Shown piece after piece: positions 1-5,236 of a DNA stretch of 5,236 nt (positions are counted from its first letter, which is position 1; each line of letters starts with the position of its first letter). The translations under genes were made by a program, and so were the position numbers. The DNA comes from Calditrichota bacterium (GTDB taxonomy: Bacteria; Calditrichota; Calditrichia; RBG-13-44-9; J075), in NCBI GenBank assembly GCA_024275555.1, contig JAJRYW010000678.1, positions 1 to 5,236 on the forward strand, written 5' to 3'. The notes under the pieces were generated by a model, which did not search any database, was not told the origin of the DNA, and saw only the letters and a program-made list of their open reading frames with translations.

Positions 1-861
1 AAAACGGTAGATATAGCCGCCGTTTTCAAAAACAATGGCCTCTTTCCCGGCCGAGGGGAATTTGATGTCAAAATCGGTGAAGTGAGTGAGCTGGCGGGTT
101 TCTTTGTTGGTCAGGTTATACACATAGAGATTCATCCGGTTGTCGCGGTCGGAGAGGAAATAAATATTGTCCCCGATCCACATGGGGATAATATCCTGGG
201 CGGGGTTGTTGGTGATGTTCTCGATCTCGCCAGTGGCCAGGTCGAAGACCCACACATCGTCGGCCATGCCGCCCCGGTAGCGCTTCCAGGTGCGGAACTC
301 CCGGAAAACCCGGTTGTAGGCCATCTTTTGATCATCCGGGGAGAAGGAGCAAAAGCCGCCCCGGGGTACCGGAATCTGCACCGGCAATTCTCCCTCCACG
401 GAAACGCTGTACAACTGACCGATAAAACTGTTAAAAGAGCGCATCCGGGACCGGAAGACAATCTCCGGGCGGGTGTTTTTCCAGGTCATGACAATGTTGT
501 TCGGGCCCATGCGGTCGGCGACGTCGTCGCGTTTTAAGGTGGCCGTATACGTCAGCCGTTGCGGAACGCCCCCATCGGCGGGCATCAGGTAGACCTCCGT
601 ATTGCCGTCGTACTGGCCGGTAAAAGCCAGCCACTCGCCATCGGCGGAAAAGCGGGGAAACATTTCGTAGCCCACATCGTTGGTCAGTTTGCGGGCCGCC
701 CCGCCGCTGTTGGGTACGGAATACAGATCGCCGGCATAAGCAAAGACAATCTGCCGGCCGTCAGTGGCCGGAAAACGCAGCAGACGGGCCTCATCGTCCG
801 CCCGGGCCGGGTTAAAAAGTAGTAGGAACATTAAGAATAAAAATGCAGGAACATGCTTCAT
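1..861 (-). CDS. Tricorn-like S41 family protease, N-terminal beta-propeller part (partial, runs off left edge)
   Basis: Reading the minus strand from the ATG at 861, the frame stays open for 287 codons to the window edge, so the C-terminus is missing. Residues 1-21 form a signal peptide: a basic start, a Leu/Phe-rich core and a cleavage site after Ala-Arg-Ala. The product is therefore probably exported. From residue 28 onward there are WD40/PD40-like propeller blades with the Tricorn pattern: IVFAYAGDLYSVP (38-50) then GGAARKLT (53-60); FSADGEWLAFTGQYDGNTEVY (71-91) then PADGGVPQRLT (95-104); later blades at about 170-217 (FSPDDQKMAYNR, WVFDLATGEIENIT) and 223-259 (IYFLSDRDNRMNLYVYNL, RQLT). 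In the Tricorn family this beta-propeller precedes a second propeller, a PDZ domain and the S41 serine protease core, about 1,050 residues in all; these cannot be seen here. GGAGG lies 4 bases before the ATG. A general TolB-like propeller protein is the alternative, but the GQYDGN and YAGDLY signatures favour Tricorn. Confidence 0.88.
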   Translation of the reverse strand, partial: MKHVPAFLFLMFLLLFNPARADDEARLLRFPATDGRQIVFAYAGDLYSVPNSGGAARKLTNDVGYEMFPRFSADGEWLAFTGQYDGNTEVYLMPADGGVPQRLTYTATLKRDDVADRMGPNNIVMTWKNTRPEIVFRSRMRSFNSFIGQLYSVSVEGELPVQIPVPRGGFCSFSPDDQKMAYNRVFREFRTWKRYRGGMADDVWVFDLATGEIENITNNPAQDIIPMWIGDNIYFLSDRDNRMNLYVYNLTNKETRQLTHFTDFDIKFPSAGKEAIVFENGGYIYRF

Positions 862-865
862 GGCG

Positions 866-870
866 CCTCC
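866..870 (-). promoter_or_regulatory. Ribosome binding site of the Tricorn-like gene
   Basis: The minus strand reads GGAGG, then CGCC, then ATG at 861. The spacing is short but usable. It supports 861 as the start, as does the signal peptide that begins there. The ATG at 872 is out of frame. Confidence 0.6.
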
Positions 871-955
871 ATGACTAATAAGTGGTTTGGGGAATTAAAC
901 ATCCGATACTACTGATCTCCGTTGTGAAAGTTTCCATATCTCTGAATCACATCGC

Positions 956-984
956 TTGATTTCCGGCGACGGCCGGAATATGTT
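956..984 (+). promoter_or_regulatory. Possible sigma70-like promoter of truC with a palindromic spacer
   Basis: TTGATT (956-961) and TATGTT (979-984) each match four of six bases of the -35 and -10 consensus and are exactly 17 bases apart. The spacer region is occupied by a perfect inverted repeat, TTCCGGC-GACG-GCCGGAA (961-978), with a 7-bp stem. It could be an operator for a dimeric regulator or a leader hairpin. Transcription would begin near 991, leaving a short leader before the truC start. The boxes are weak and promoter consensus may differ in this organism, so this is a suggestion only. Confidence 0.3.
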
Positions 985-1015
985 TGGACATGGCCAATAA
1001 TCAAAGCATATTGTG

Positions 1016-1771
1016 ATGACCGGGAGCGTTTCTTCCCCCCTTTCCGCACCAGCGCACCGGCCGTTGAGAATTCTCCGGCAGGATGCGTACTATATTGCGG
1101 TGGATAAACCGGCGGGTGTTCATGTGCATCACACTCCTTTATCCCCGCAAGAGGACAATGTAATGCGCATCCTGCGCGATCAGCTGGGGCAGTGGGTCTA
1201 CCCGGTGCACCGGCTGGACCGGGCCACATCCGGGGTGTTGGTTTTCGGCCTGAGCAGCGAAGCCGCCCAACGGCTGGCGCAGTTGTTTAAAGAGCGACAG
1301 GTGCGGAAGTGCTACTGGGCGGTGGTGCGCGGGTTTATTCACTCCCGGGGGGTGATCGACTATCCCTTGCGGGAGGAAAAGCACAAACCCCCGGCCTCCG
1401 CCCGCACCCGCTACCGCCGCCTGGGCAAAGTCGAGCTGCCCATCCCGGTGGGGAAATTTCCCACGGCGAGGTACTCCCTGGCAGAGATAATCCCGGAAAC
1501 CGGGCGCAGGAATCAAATCCGCAAACACTTTGCCCACCTTTCCCATCCGGTCATCGGCGACGTCAGCTACGGCGACGGGCGGCACAACCGGCTTTTCCGG
1601 GAGCAGTTTAATCTGCACCGCCTGCTGCTCTTCGCTCTCTCGCTCAACTTCGAGCACCCCTTTTCCCATGAGCAGATTTTTATCGAAGCGCCGCTGCCGC
1701 CGGAAGTGATCGACCTGTTCAACCGTTTTGCCTGGCCGCTGCCCGAATCTCCCACAATCGCCGGGGAGTGA
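1016..1771 (+). CDS. truC: tRNA pseudouridine(65) synthase TruC
   Basis: The product belongs to the RluA/TruC pseudouridine synthases, which isomerise uridine to pseudouridine; E. coli TruC acts on U65 of tRNAs. Numbering from the ATG at 1016 (251 residues), the family motifs appear in order: VDKPAGVHVH (29-38), the catalytic loop HRLDRATSGVLVFGLSSEA (65-83) with Asp68 as the expected nucleophile, RYSLAEIIPETGRRNQIRKH (152-171), HPVIGD (177-182) and YGDGRHNRLFRE (185-196). GLSSEA and the GDGRHNRLF segment are TruC-like rather than general RluA-like. The length is close to that of E. coli TruC (about 260), and there is no S4 domain, as expected. The start is uncertain: GTG at 1013 and ATG at 1016 are adjacent and neither has a clear Shine-Dalgarno site. 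A TTG at 1064 would line up better with the short N-terminus of E. coli TruC. The gene stands alone on its strand and diverges from the Tricorn-like gene. Confidence 0.92.
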   Translation: MTGSVSSPLSAPAHRPLRILRQDAYYIAVDKPAGVHVHHTPLSPQEDNVMRILRDQLGQWVYPVHRLDRATSGVLVFGLSSEAAQRLAQLFKERQVRKCYWAVVRGFIHSRGVIDYPLREEKHKPPASARTRYRRLGKVELPIPVGKFPTARYSLAEIIPETGRRNQIRKHFAHLSHPVIGDVSYGDGRHNRLFREQFNLHRLLLFALSLNFEHPFSHEQIFIEAPLPPEVIDLFNRFAWPLPESPTIAGE

Positions 1772-1858
1772 TTTGCCTACACTTGACAGAGCAGTCGGGG
1801 ATTGATTGTTTTGGGGGCCTTTCGCTTTTGGCCCTTGGCTTTGGGCATGTGGTTTATA

Positions 1859-1928
1859 ACTTGACACTTGTCACTTGTCACTTGTCACTCGTCACTTTCC
1901 ACTCACCACTCACCACTCACCACTCACC
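1859..1928. repeat. Heptanucleotide tandem repeat, ten units
   Basis: Ten 7-bp units run without a break: ACTTGAC, three ACTTGTC, ACTCGTC, ACTTTCC and four ACTCACC. The array therefore passes from one repeat sequence to another through intermediate units, as expected from slippage with point mutation. It lies between the ends of the convergent truC and hydrolase genes, where it cannot disturb coding. It resembles in style the short tandemly repeated repetitive (STRR) heptamers known from cyanobacteria, though the unit sequence differs. Confidence 0.9.
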
Positions 1929-1953
1929 AAATTTAACTCACCTCCATCAATTT

Positions 1954-2754
1954 TCAGATCAGGGAGCGTATAAAGCGGGTCATCAGCGACAAGACCTTTT
2001 CACGGGCCTGGAAGTGGGGCACATGCCCGGCGCCCGGCAGCAGGCGGGTTTCCACCGGGCCGGAGACCCCCGCGGCAATTGCTTCCACCTGGGCCGCTGT
2101 GGCATACTCATCCTCCGCTCCCTGGATCACCAGCAGCGGCGCGGTAATCCGGCCCAGGTAAGACTCGATATTCCAATCCCGAAAACCGGGGTCCAGCCAG
2201 GTTTCCGACCAGGCCCGGAAGACCGAGTCGGTTTTTTCCCCGTGATAACGGGATAATCTGCTTTTCAGGTTTGCTTCCCGGAAGTTGCGCACCGCTTCCC
2301 GAACCCCCTCCAGGGTGGCCTCTTCAACAAATACATGGGCTGCTTCCGTGATCACCCCGGCGGTCTTTTCCGGAAACTCCGCCGCAAAGAGCAAGGCAAT
2401 GCTCCCGCCGTCGCTATGGCCAACTAAGATCGCCTGCCCGATGGCCTGGTGCCGCAAAAGCTCCGGGAGCGTCTCAAAGGCTTCATCATGAAAAGCGGTT
2501 AAGGGGCGGGGCAGGCGCAGCGGCTCGGATTTGCCGTGCCCCTGGCGGTCGTAGACCAGGGCGGGGAGCCCGGTTTCTGCCGCCAGGACGCCGGGGATAT
2601 CCCGCCACATTTCGATGCATCCCAGGCCTTCATGCAGAAAAACCAGGGTGGGCAGTAAAGTTTCCCGGTTCGATGCGCCCGGGCGGATTCGCTGGATGCG
2701 CAGCCGTTTTCCGGCAACGCGGAGAAAGTGTTCGGATTTTTGGCAACCTGTCAT
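1954..2754 (-). CDS. Alpha/beta hydrolase, substrate unknown
   Basis: The protein has 266 residues from the ATG at 2754. It shows the full alpha/beta-hydrolase set: the oxyanion-side motif HEGLG (41-45) after the strand TLVFL, YDRQGHGKS (68-76), the nucleophile elbow GHSDGG (112-117) with Ser114, a likely acid in GAEDEY (Asp215), and the catalytic His244 in GAGHVPH. There is no signal peptide, so it is probably cytoplasmic. HEGLG with W-x-D-[IF]-P and DRQG[HY]GKS is typical of single-domain esterases and lactonases annotated near 3-oxoadipate enol-lactonase or proline iminopeptidase, but the substrate cannot be read from the sequence. The frame remains open upstream to 2946, but that part only shadows the lipoprotein gene. 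The start at 2754 follows a weak GGGAAG and fits the family N-terminus. It lies 44 bases after the lipoprotein stop, so the two are probably co-transcribed. Confidence 0.88.
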   Translation of the reverse strand: MTGCQKSEHFLRVAGKRLRIQRIRPGASNRETLLPTLVFLHEGLGCIEMWRDIPGVLAAETGLPALVYDRQGHGKSEPLRLPRPLTAFHDEAFETLPELLRHQAIGQAILVGHSDGGSIALLFAAEFPEKTAGVITEAAHVFVEEATLEGVREAVRNFREANLKSRLSRYHGEKTDSVFRAWSETWLDPGFRDWNIESYLGRITAPLLVIQGAEDEYATAAQVEAIAAGVSGPVETRLLPGAGHVPHFQAREKVLSLMTRFIRSLI

Positions 2755-2798
2755 CGCTTCCCGGGATTTAAAATGAAGAGCCCAATTTAGGAAAACGA

Positions 2799-3746
2799 TC
2801 AGCGCACCACAAGCACGATTGAAACCGCTGTAATATCGGAAGCGGCGGTCCCGGCGCGCATGGTGACCCGGTGGGTTCCGAGGCGCATATTGTTGACAAT
2901 GCAGGTCTCCCCAACGCCGACAACGCCATCCATACTGGAGGTCCACAGCAAGTTGGGGCCGACAATGGGATTCCCCTGGCCGTCCCGGGCAGAGCCGCTA
3001 AAGGTCACCGGCTCCCCGTGGCGCACCTGGGTGTGGGTGGTGGGAGCCAGGATTTCCGCTTGTACCGGCGTGCTGAAAAGCTCGACAAACAAGTCAACAG
3101 CAGCCCGGGCGGTTTGGCCGTCAGGCCCCCGGGCAACCAGGGTCAACCGGTGCAGGCCCGGGGTTAATCCGCCCGGCTCAATCCGGCCGCCGTTGCCCAA
3201 AACTTGATCCAGGGTCGATTCCCAGTACAGGGAGATGTCGGCCGTAATCGGCTGACCATTGGAATCAATGGCCTGGCCCTGCAACCTTGCCAACTCATTT
3301 GATTGAATAACTTTCCCGGCCGGGGGCTCGCTGATCCGCACTGTCATCCCGTTGCTGCGGGCCCGGATTTCCAATAGTTGGCGGACTTGCGCTTTTTCTC
3401 CATTTGGCCCGGTCGCCTCCAGGGTGATGGCGTGAGCGCCAGGGCTCAAGCCATTGCGGTTAAAATGCGCGCCCAAGCCGATCAGGCCGTCCCGGTCGGA
3501 GCGCCAAACCAGGCTTTCCCGCTCCAACTGGGTATTCCGGCCCAGGATGGCCGTACCGCCGAATTCAACCAGGTCGTCCTGGGCGGCGACAGCGCCGTCG
3601 GCCGGCGTGTTGATTTCTACGGTTATATCCTGCGATGGCGGGAGAGTATTAGCGGTGATATCTCCCTGGTTGCCGGAACAGGCTGCCATAAGCAGGGCCG
3701 CTATCGCCGCCAGGAGCATGGCGCAGCTTGCAAAACGATATTTCAT
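2799..3746 (-). CDS. Lipoprotein with three tandem Ig-like (PKD/Big-type) domains
   Basis: The protein has 315 residues. Residues 1-22 form a lipoprotein signal peptide with a lipobox-like LMAAC and Cys23 as the lipidation site, so it should be membrane-anchored outside the cytoplasm. A short linker leads to three homologous domains at about 41-128, 134-221 and 228-314. Each has [IV]-x-[IA]-x-x-P near its start, a core W-x-S-x-x-D-x-x-[LIV]-G-x-G (Trp81, Trp175, Trp268, spacing 94 and 93), then L-x-x-G-x-H-x-[IVL]-T-[LM] and in the first two GP[ND]G. This core is common in bacterial extracellular Ig-like domains, which usually serve in adhesion or as spacers. No catalytic domain is visible. 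Domain 3 is the most divergent. GGAG stands 7 bases before the ATG. It is probably the first gene of a two-gene transcript with the hydrolase. The role is unknown. Confidence 0.85.
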   Translation of the reverse strand: MKYRFASCAMLLAAIAALLMAACSGNQGDITANTLPPSQDITVEINTPADGAVAAQDDLVEFGGTAILGRNTQLERESLVWRSDRDGLIGLGAHFNRNGLSPGAHAITLEATGPNGEKAQVRQLLEIRARSNGMTVRISEPPAGKVIQSNELARLQGQAIDSNGQPITADISLYWESTLDQVLGNGGRIEPGGLTPGLHRLTLVARGPDGQTARAAVDLFVELFSTPVQAEILAPTTHTQVRHGEPVTFSGSARDGQGNPIVGPNLLWTSSMDGVVGVGETCIVNNMRLGTHRVTMRAGTAASDITAVSIVLVVR

Positions 3747-3753
3747 AACAAAA

Positions 3754-3757
3754 CTCC
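3754..3757 (-). promoter_or_regulatory. Ribosome binding site of the Ig-like lipoprotein gene
   Basis: The minus strand reads GGAG, then seven bases, then ATG at 3746. This fixes the start together with the signal peptide. Confidence 0.55.
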
Positions 3758-3839
3758 AGGGTGTGGCTGTTGAGGTGACGATGAGCTGTTTAAGGCTTTC
3801 GGCATAATCAAAGTGGATATGATCACGAAAGTATCACTT

Positions 3840-3852
3840 TTTTAACTTAAAA
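3840..3852. repeat. AT-rich 13-bp palindrome in the divergent spacer
   Basis: TTTTAA-C-TTAAAA is a perfect palindrome around one C. It follows a smaller inverted repeat, AAAGT-ATC-ACTTT (3828-3840). Both lie in the 204-base spacer between the lipoprotein gene (minus) and the interrupted exported gene (plus). A regulator site or promoter-melting element is possible, but AT-rich palindromes also arise by chance. I could not identify convincing promoter boxes in this spacer. Confidence 0.35.
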
Positions 3853-3950
3853 CTGTATTTTTTTATCTCGGCGAAATGGGAAGATCAGAAACATTTACCG
3901 ACAACCTCCGTCTCTCCACGCGTAGCAGTTTAAACCCCGGTGAAACTGTC

Positions 3951-4511
3951 ATGAACAGATACAGTCACTTTTACTTACCAATGATGCTGATCATCGCCCT
4001 TTCCCCGCTTTTGGCCCAAACCGAATTGGTTCGGCTGGAAGATATCGAACCGGAAGAGATCGCCGTAGCCGGTTTTCAATTAGACATGGAGCAGGAACTG
4101 CAAATCGAGGCGATCGGCGCCCACCGCCGCTTCCGGCGCCACTCGGTTTCCAACGCCCGGATTGCCCCGGTGCGGGATTGAGCAGATGCGAACGTCGAAT
4201 TCTCGATAAAACAAGACACCGAGGTGCGTATCTATGCCCTGGGAGAAGGCCGCACCGGCCGGATGTTCGACTACGCCTGGATCGAAGACGCCCGCAGCGG
4301 CAAGGCGGCCTGGGAAATGACCTATCGCAAAACCGGGCACGCCGGAGGCGCCCGCAAAAACCGGGTCTTTGATGATGTCATTATGCTGAAAGCCGGAGAA
4401 TACCTGCTTTGTTACGAAAGCGATGATTCTCATTCCTTTAAAAACTGGAACGCCGCCCCTCCCCGGGACCGGGGAAATTACGGCGCGACCATTTACAGAG
4501 TTGAAAAATAG
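3951..4511 (+). pseudogene. Exported protein of unknown function, reading frame interrupted by one in-frame TGA
   Basis: From ATG 3951 the frame encodes a signal peptide (1-22, ending SPLLA before Gln23) and 54 further residues, and stops at TGA 4179-4181. The same frame continues at once and stays open to the TAG at 4509-4511, with no frameshift. Read through, the product has 186 codons with the stop at codon 77. The downstream part looks like real protein: VRIYALGEG (92-100), FDYAWIEDA (106-114), AAWEMT (119-124), GGARKNRVFDD (132-142), and ESDDSHSFKNWNAAPPRD (156-173). I do not recognise a named family. The motif F-x-[LI]-x2-[DE]-x-E-[LV]-x-I-x-A-[LI]-G occurs at 42-56 and again at 84-98, on either side of the stop, which supports one original protein. 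If annotated separately, the pieces are 3951-4181 and an open frame from GTG 4224 to 4511, the latter without a signal peptide or ribosome site. GGTGA lies 7 bases before the ATG. An upstream in-frame ATG at 3876 is rejected because it would bury the signal peptide. Confidence 0.7.
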
Positions 4512-4517
4512 CCTCAG

Positions 4518-4550
4518 CAATACGAATCACGAGTTGAAAATTTGACGCAG
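4518..4550 (+). repeat. Outer inverted repeat, left arm
   Basis: This 33-base arm matches the reverse complement of 4963-4995 at 28 of 33 positions. The core AGTTGAAAATTTGACGC matches exactly. The pair encloses the first copy of the 178-bp repeat. It begins only seven bases after the TAG of the interrupted gene. Confidence 0.8.
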
Positions 4551-4671
4551 AATACCGCTGAGACCATTTTTATATGCCCGGAATTCTTGACGCTTTAAAT
4601 ATCTCTTCACGATTTTCTGGTTTTCTTTTCACTACCGGGATGAATGAGGAGTTAGGCGGATCGGCTCTTAT

Positions 4672-4849
4672 TAGACCTTATTCCAAACTAAGTTTATATT
4701 ATTACATAACTTATGTCATTTTGAACGGAGAGAAATCTGTTAACACTCAAAACTTTATCTTTAATTTACAATTATTTCAGCAACTTTAATGTCGAATACA
4801 CACAGATTTCTCTTCCCGGCAAACCGGGATTCGTGGCAACGCCATCCCG
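4672..4849 (+). repeat. Dispersed repeat unit, copy 1 (178 bp)
   Basis: This copy matches 5045-5224 apart from four single-base differences (4677, 4683, 4722, 4784) and a two-base GA insertion in copy 2. Within it, AGAGAAATCTGT (4729-4740) and ACAGATTTCTCT (4802-4813) are perfect 12-bp inverted arms. TCCCGG-CAAA-CCGGGA (4814-4829) is a 6-bp hairpin. TGTCATTTT (4714-4722) pairs perfectly with AAAATGACA at 4855-4863, just beyond the shared part, giving a 150-bp palindromic core (4714-4863). Confidence 0.92.
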
Positions 4850-4901
4850 TCGGGAAAATGACAGTGGTTTTTTAAAGTTAATAATTACAGTTCTTTAAAA
4901 G

Positions 4902-4917
4902 GTAATAATGTCTATTG
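4902..4917 (-). repeat. Inverted 16-bp copy of the repeat unit's left edge
   Basis: GTAATAATGTCTATTG is the exact reverse complement of 5042-5057, which is the left edge of copy 2. It also pairs imperfectly (12 of 16) with the left edge of copy 1 near 4669-4684. It may therefore mark the right terminus of a complete element of about 250 bp. Confidence 0.85.
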
Positions 4918-4931
4918 TTTTTCAACAATTT

Positions 4932-4963
4932 TCAGCGTTTCTCCGTCTACTTCAACGTTTCTC
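4932..4963 (+). repeat. Short direct repeat, 20-bp period
   Basis: TCAGCGTTTCTC (4932-4943) recurs as TCAACGTTTCTC (4952-4963), with a further CAGCG following at once (4963-4967). It lies between copy 1 and the right outer arm. Confidence 0.6.
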
Positions 4964-4995
4964 AGCGTCAAATTTTCAACTTGTGATTGACATTG
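4963..4995 (-). repeat. Outer inverted repeat, right arm
   Basis: This is the partner of 4518-4550 in opposite orientation (28 of 33 bases match). Together the arms bound a block of 478 bases. Confidence 0.8.
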
Positions 4996-5044
4996 GCAAT
5001 AAAATGATAGCAACAATGATGCAACCCGGCTTGAGGGACTGCAA

Positions 5045-5224
5045 TAGACATTATTACAAACTAAGTTTATATTATTACATAACTTATGTCATTTCGAACG
5101 GAGAGAGAAATCTGTTAACACTCAAAACTTTATCTTTAATTTACAATTATTTCAGCAAATTTAATGTCGAATACACACAGATTTCTCTTCCCGGCAAACC
5201 GGGATTCGTGGCAACGCCATCCCG
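5045..5224 (+). repeat. Dispersed repeat unit, copy 2 (180 bp, element continues past the window)
   Basis: This is a near-identical direct repeat of 4672-4849. The 12-bp inner arms are at 5104-5115 and 5177-5188 and the outer left arm TGTCATTTC at 5087-5095. After CATCCCG the two copies part: copy 2 enters GCGCC-AAC-GGCGC (5224-5236), a 5-bp hairpin that reaches the window edge. If copy 2 is complete, its right outer arm GAAATGACA should lie just beyond the window. Confidence 0.92.
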
Positions 5225-5236
5225 CGCCAACGGCGC

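Larger units (their letters stand above)
4512..5236. other. AT-rich non-coding region made of nested repeats
   Basis: No credible gene lies in these 725 bases. The longest open frame (4574-4789) crosses the repeat unit and has no protein-like pattern or ribosome site. Composition is visibly AT-rich compared with the genes to the left, apart from GC-rich hairpins inside the repeats. The region holds two copies of a unit of about 178 bp, several inverted repeats around the first copy, and short direct repeats of TCARCGTTTCTC. Confidence 0.7.

Noticed and set aside
1815..1834. GGGCC and GGCCC inverted repeat after truC as a terminator
   Set aside because: The stem is only 5 bp with a 10-base loop and no T-run follows, so it is not a convincing intrinsic terminator.
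1139..1867. Long minus-strand open frame opposite truC
   Set aside because: It is the antisense shadow of truC, which has all family motifs; the antisense product is rich in Gly, Pro and Gln without recognisable domains.
1925..1945. Strong Shine-Dalgarno-like GGAGGTGA on the minus strand at 1938-1945, after the hydrolase
   Set aside because: The possible TTG and GTG starts behind it reach a stop within a few codons inside the heptamer array, so no gene is supported.
2755..2946. Upstream extension of the hydrolase frame
   Set aside because: The extension overlaps the lipoprotein gene in another frame and has no hydrolase-like sequence; the ATG at 2754 fits the family N-terminus.
4179..4181. 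TGA read as selenocysteine or tryptophan
   Set aside because: No SECIS-like hairpin is evident directly downstream, and three other genes in the window use TGA as a normal stop.
4574..4789. Open frame of 71 codons in the repeat region
   Set aside because: It crosses into repeat copy 1, has no ribosome site and no protein-like pattern; copy 2 does not preserve the frame because of its two-base insertion and different upstream sequence.
4672..5236. CRISPR array
   Set aside because: There are only two repeat copies, each about 178 bp and separated by about 195 bp, which does not fit CRISPR repeat and spacer sizes.

Overview
The window looks like a stretch of a free-living bacterial chromosome with GC-rich genes and AT-rich spacers. 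A bacterial Tricorn-type protease, a standard TruC, Shine-Dalgarno sites of the GGAGG type, a lipoprotein built of Ig-like domains, and short palindromic repeats with a TGTCATTTCGAACGG-like edge together suggest a member of the Bacteroidota/Calditrichota/KSB1-like (FCB) group. That placement is an inference from gene style and repeat style, not from a marker gene. TGA ends three separate genes here, so the standard bacterial code applies.

Layout. Positions 1-861 (minus) hold the N-terminal 287 residues of an exported Tricorn-like S41 protease; its catalytic part lies beyond the left edge. A 151-base divergent spacer follows, with a perfect 7-bp palindrome exactly between possible -35 and -10 boxes. 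Positions 1016-1771 (plus) encode TruC, a tRNA pseudouridine synthase. It converges on a minus-strand pair across a spacer that carries ten 7-bp tandem repeats. The pair is a lipoprotein with three Ig-like repeats (2799-3746) followed 44 bases later by an alpha/beta hydrolase (1954-2754), probably one transcript. A 204-base divergent spacer separates this pair from 3951-4511 (plus), an exported protein of unknown function whose reading frame is cut by one in-frame TGA.

From 4512 to the right edge I see no credible gene. The region is AT-rich and built from nested direct and inverted repeats. A unit of about 178 bp occurs twice with very few differences, and the first copy sits inside roughly concentric inverted repeats, as in a fold-back or MITE-like element.

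Functionally the genes do not form an obvious pathway. Three products (Tricorn-like protease, Ig-like lipoprotein, interrupted protein) carry export signals, and TruC is cytoplasmic housekeeping. I do not see a recognisable defence, secretion or biosynthetic system. The parts most worth a second look are the interrupted secreted gene and the repeat region.
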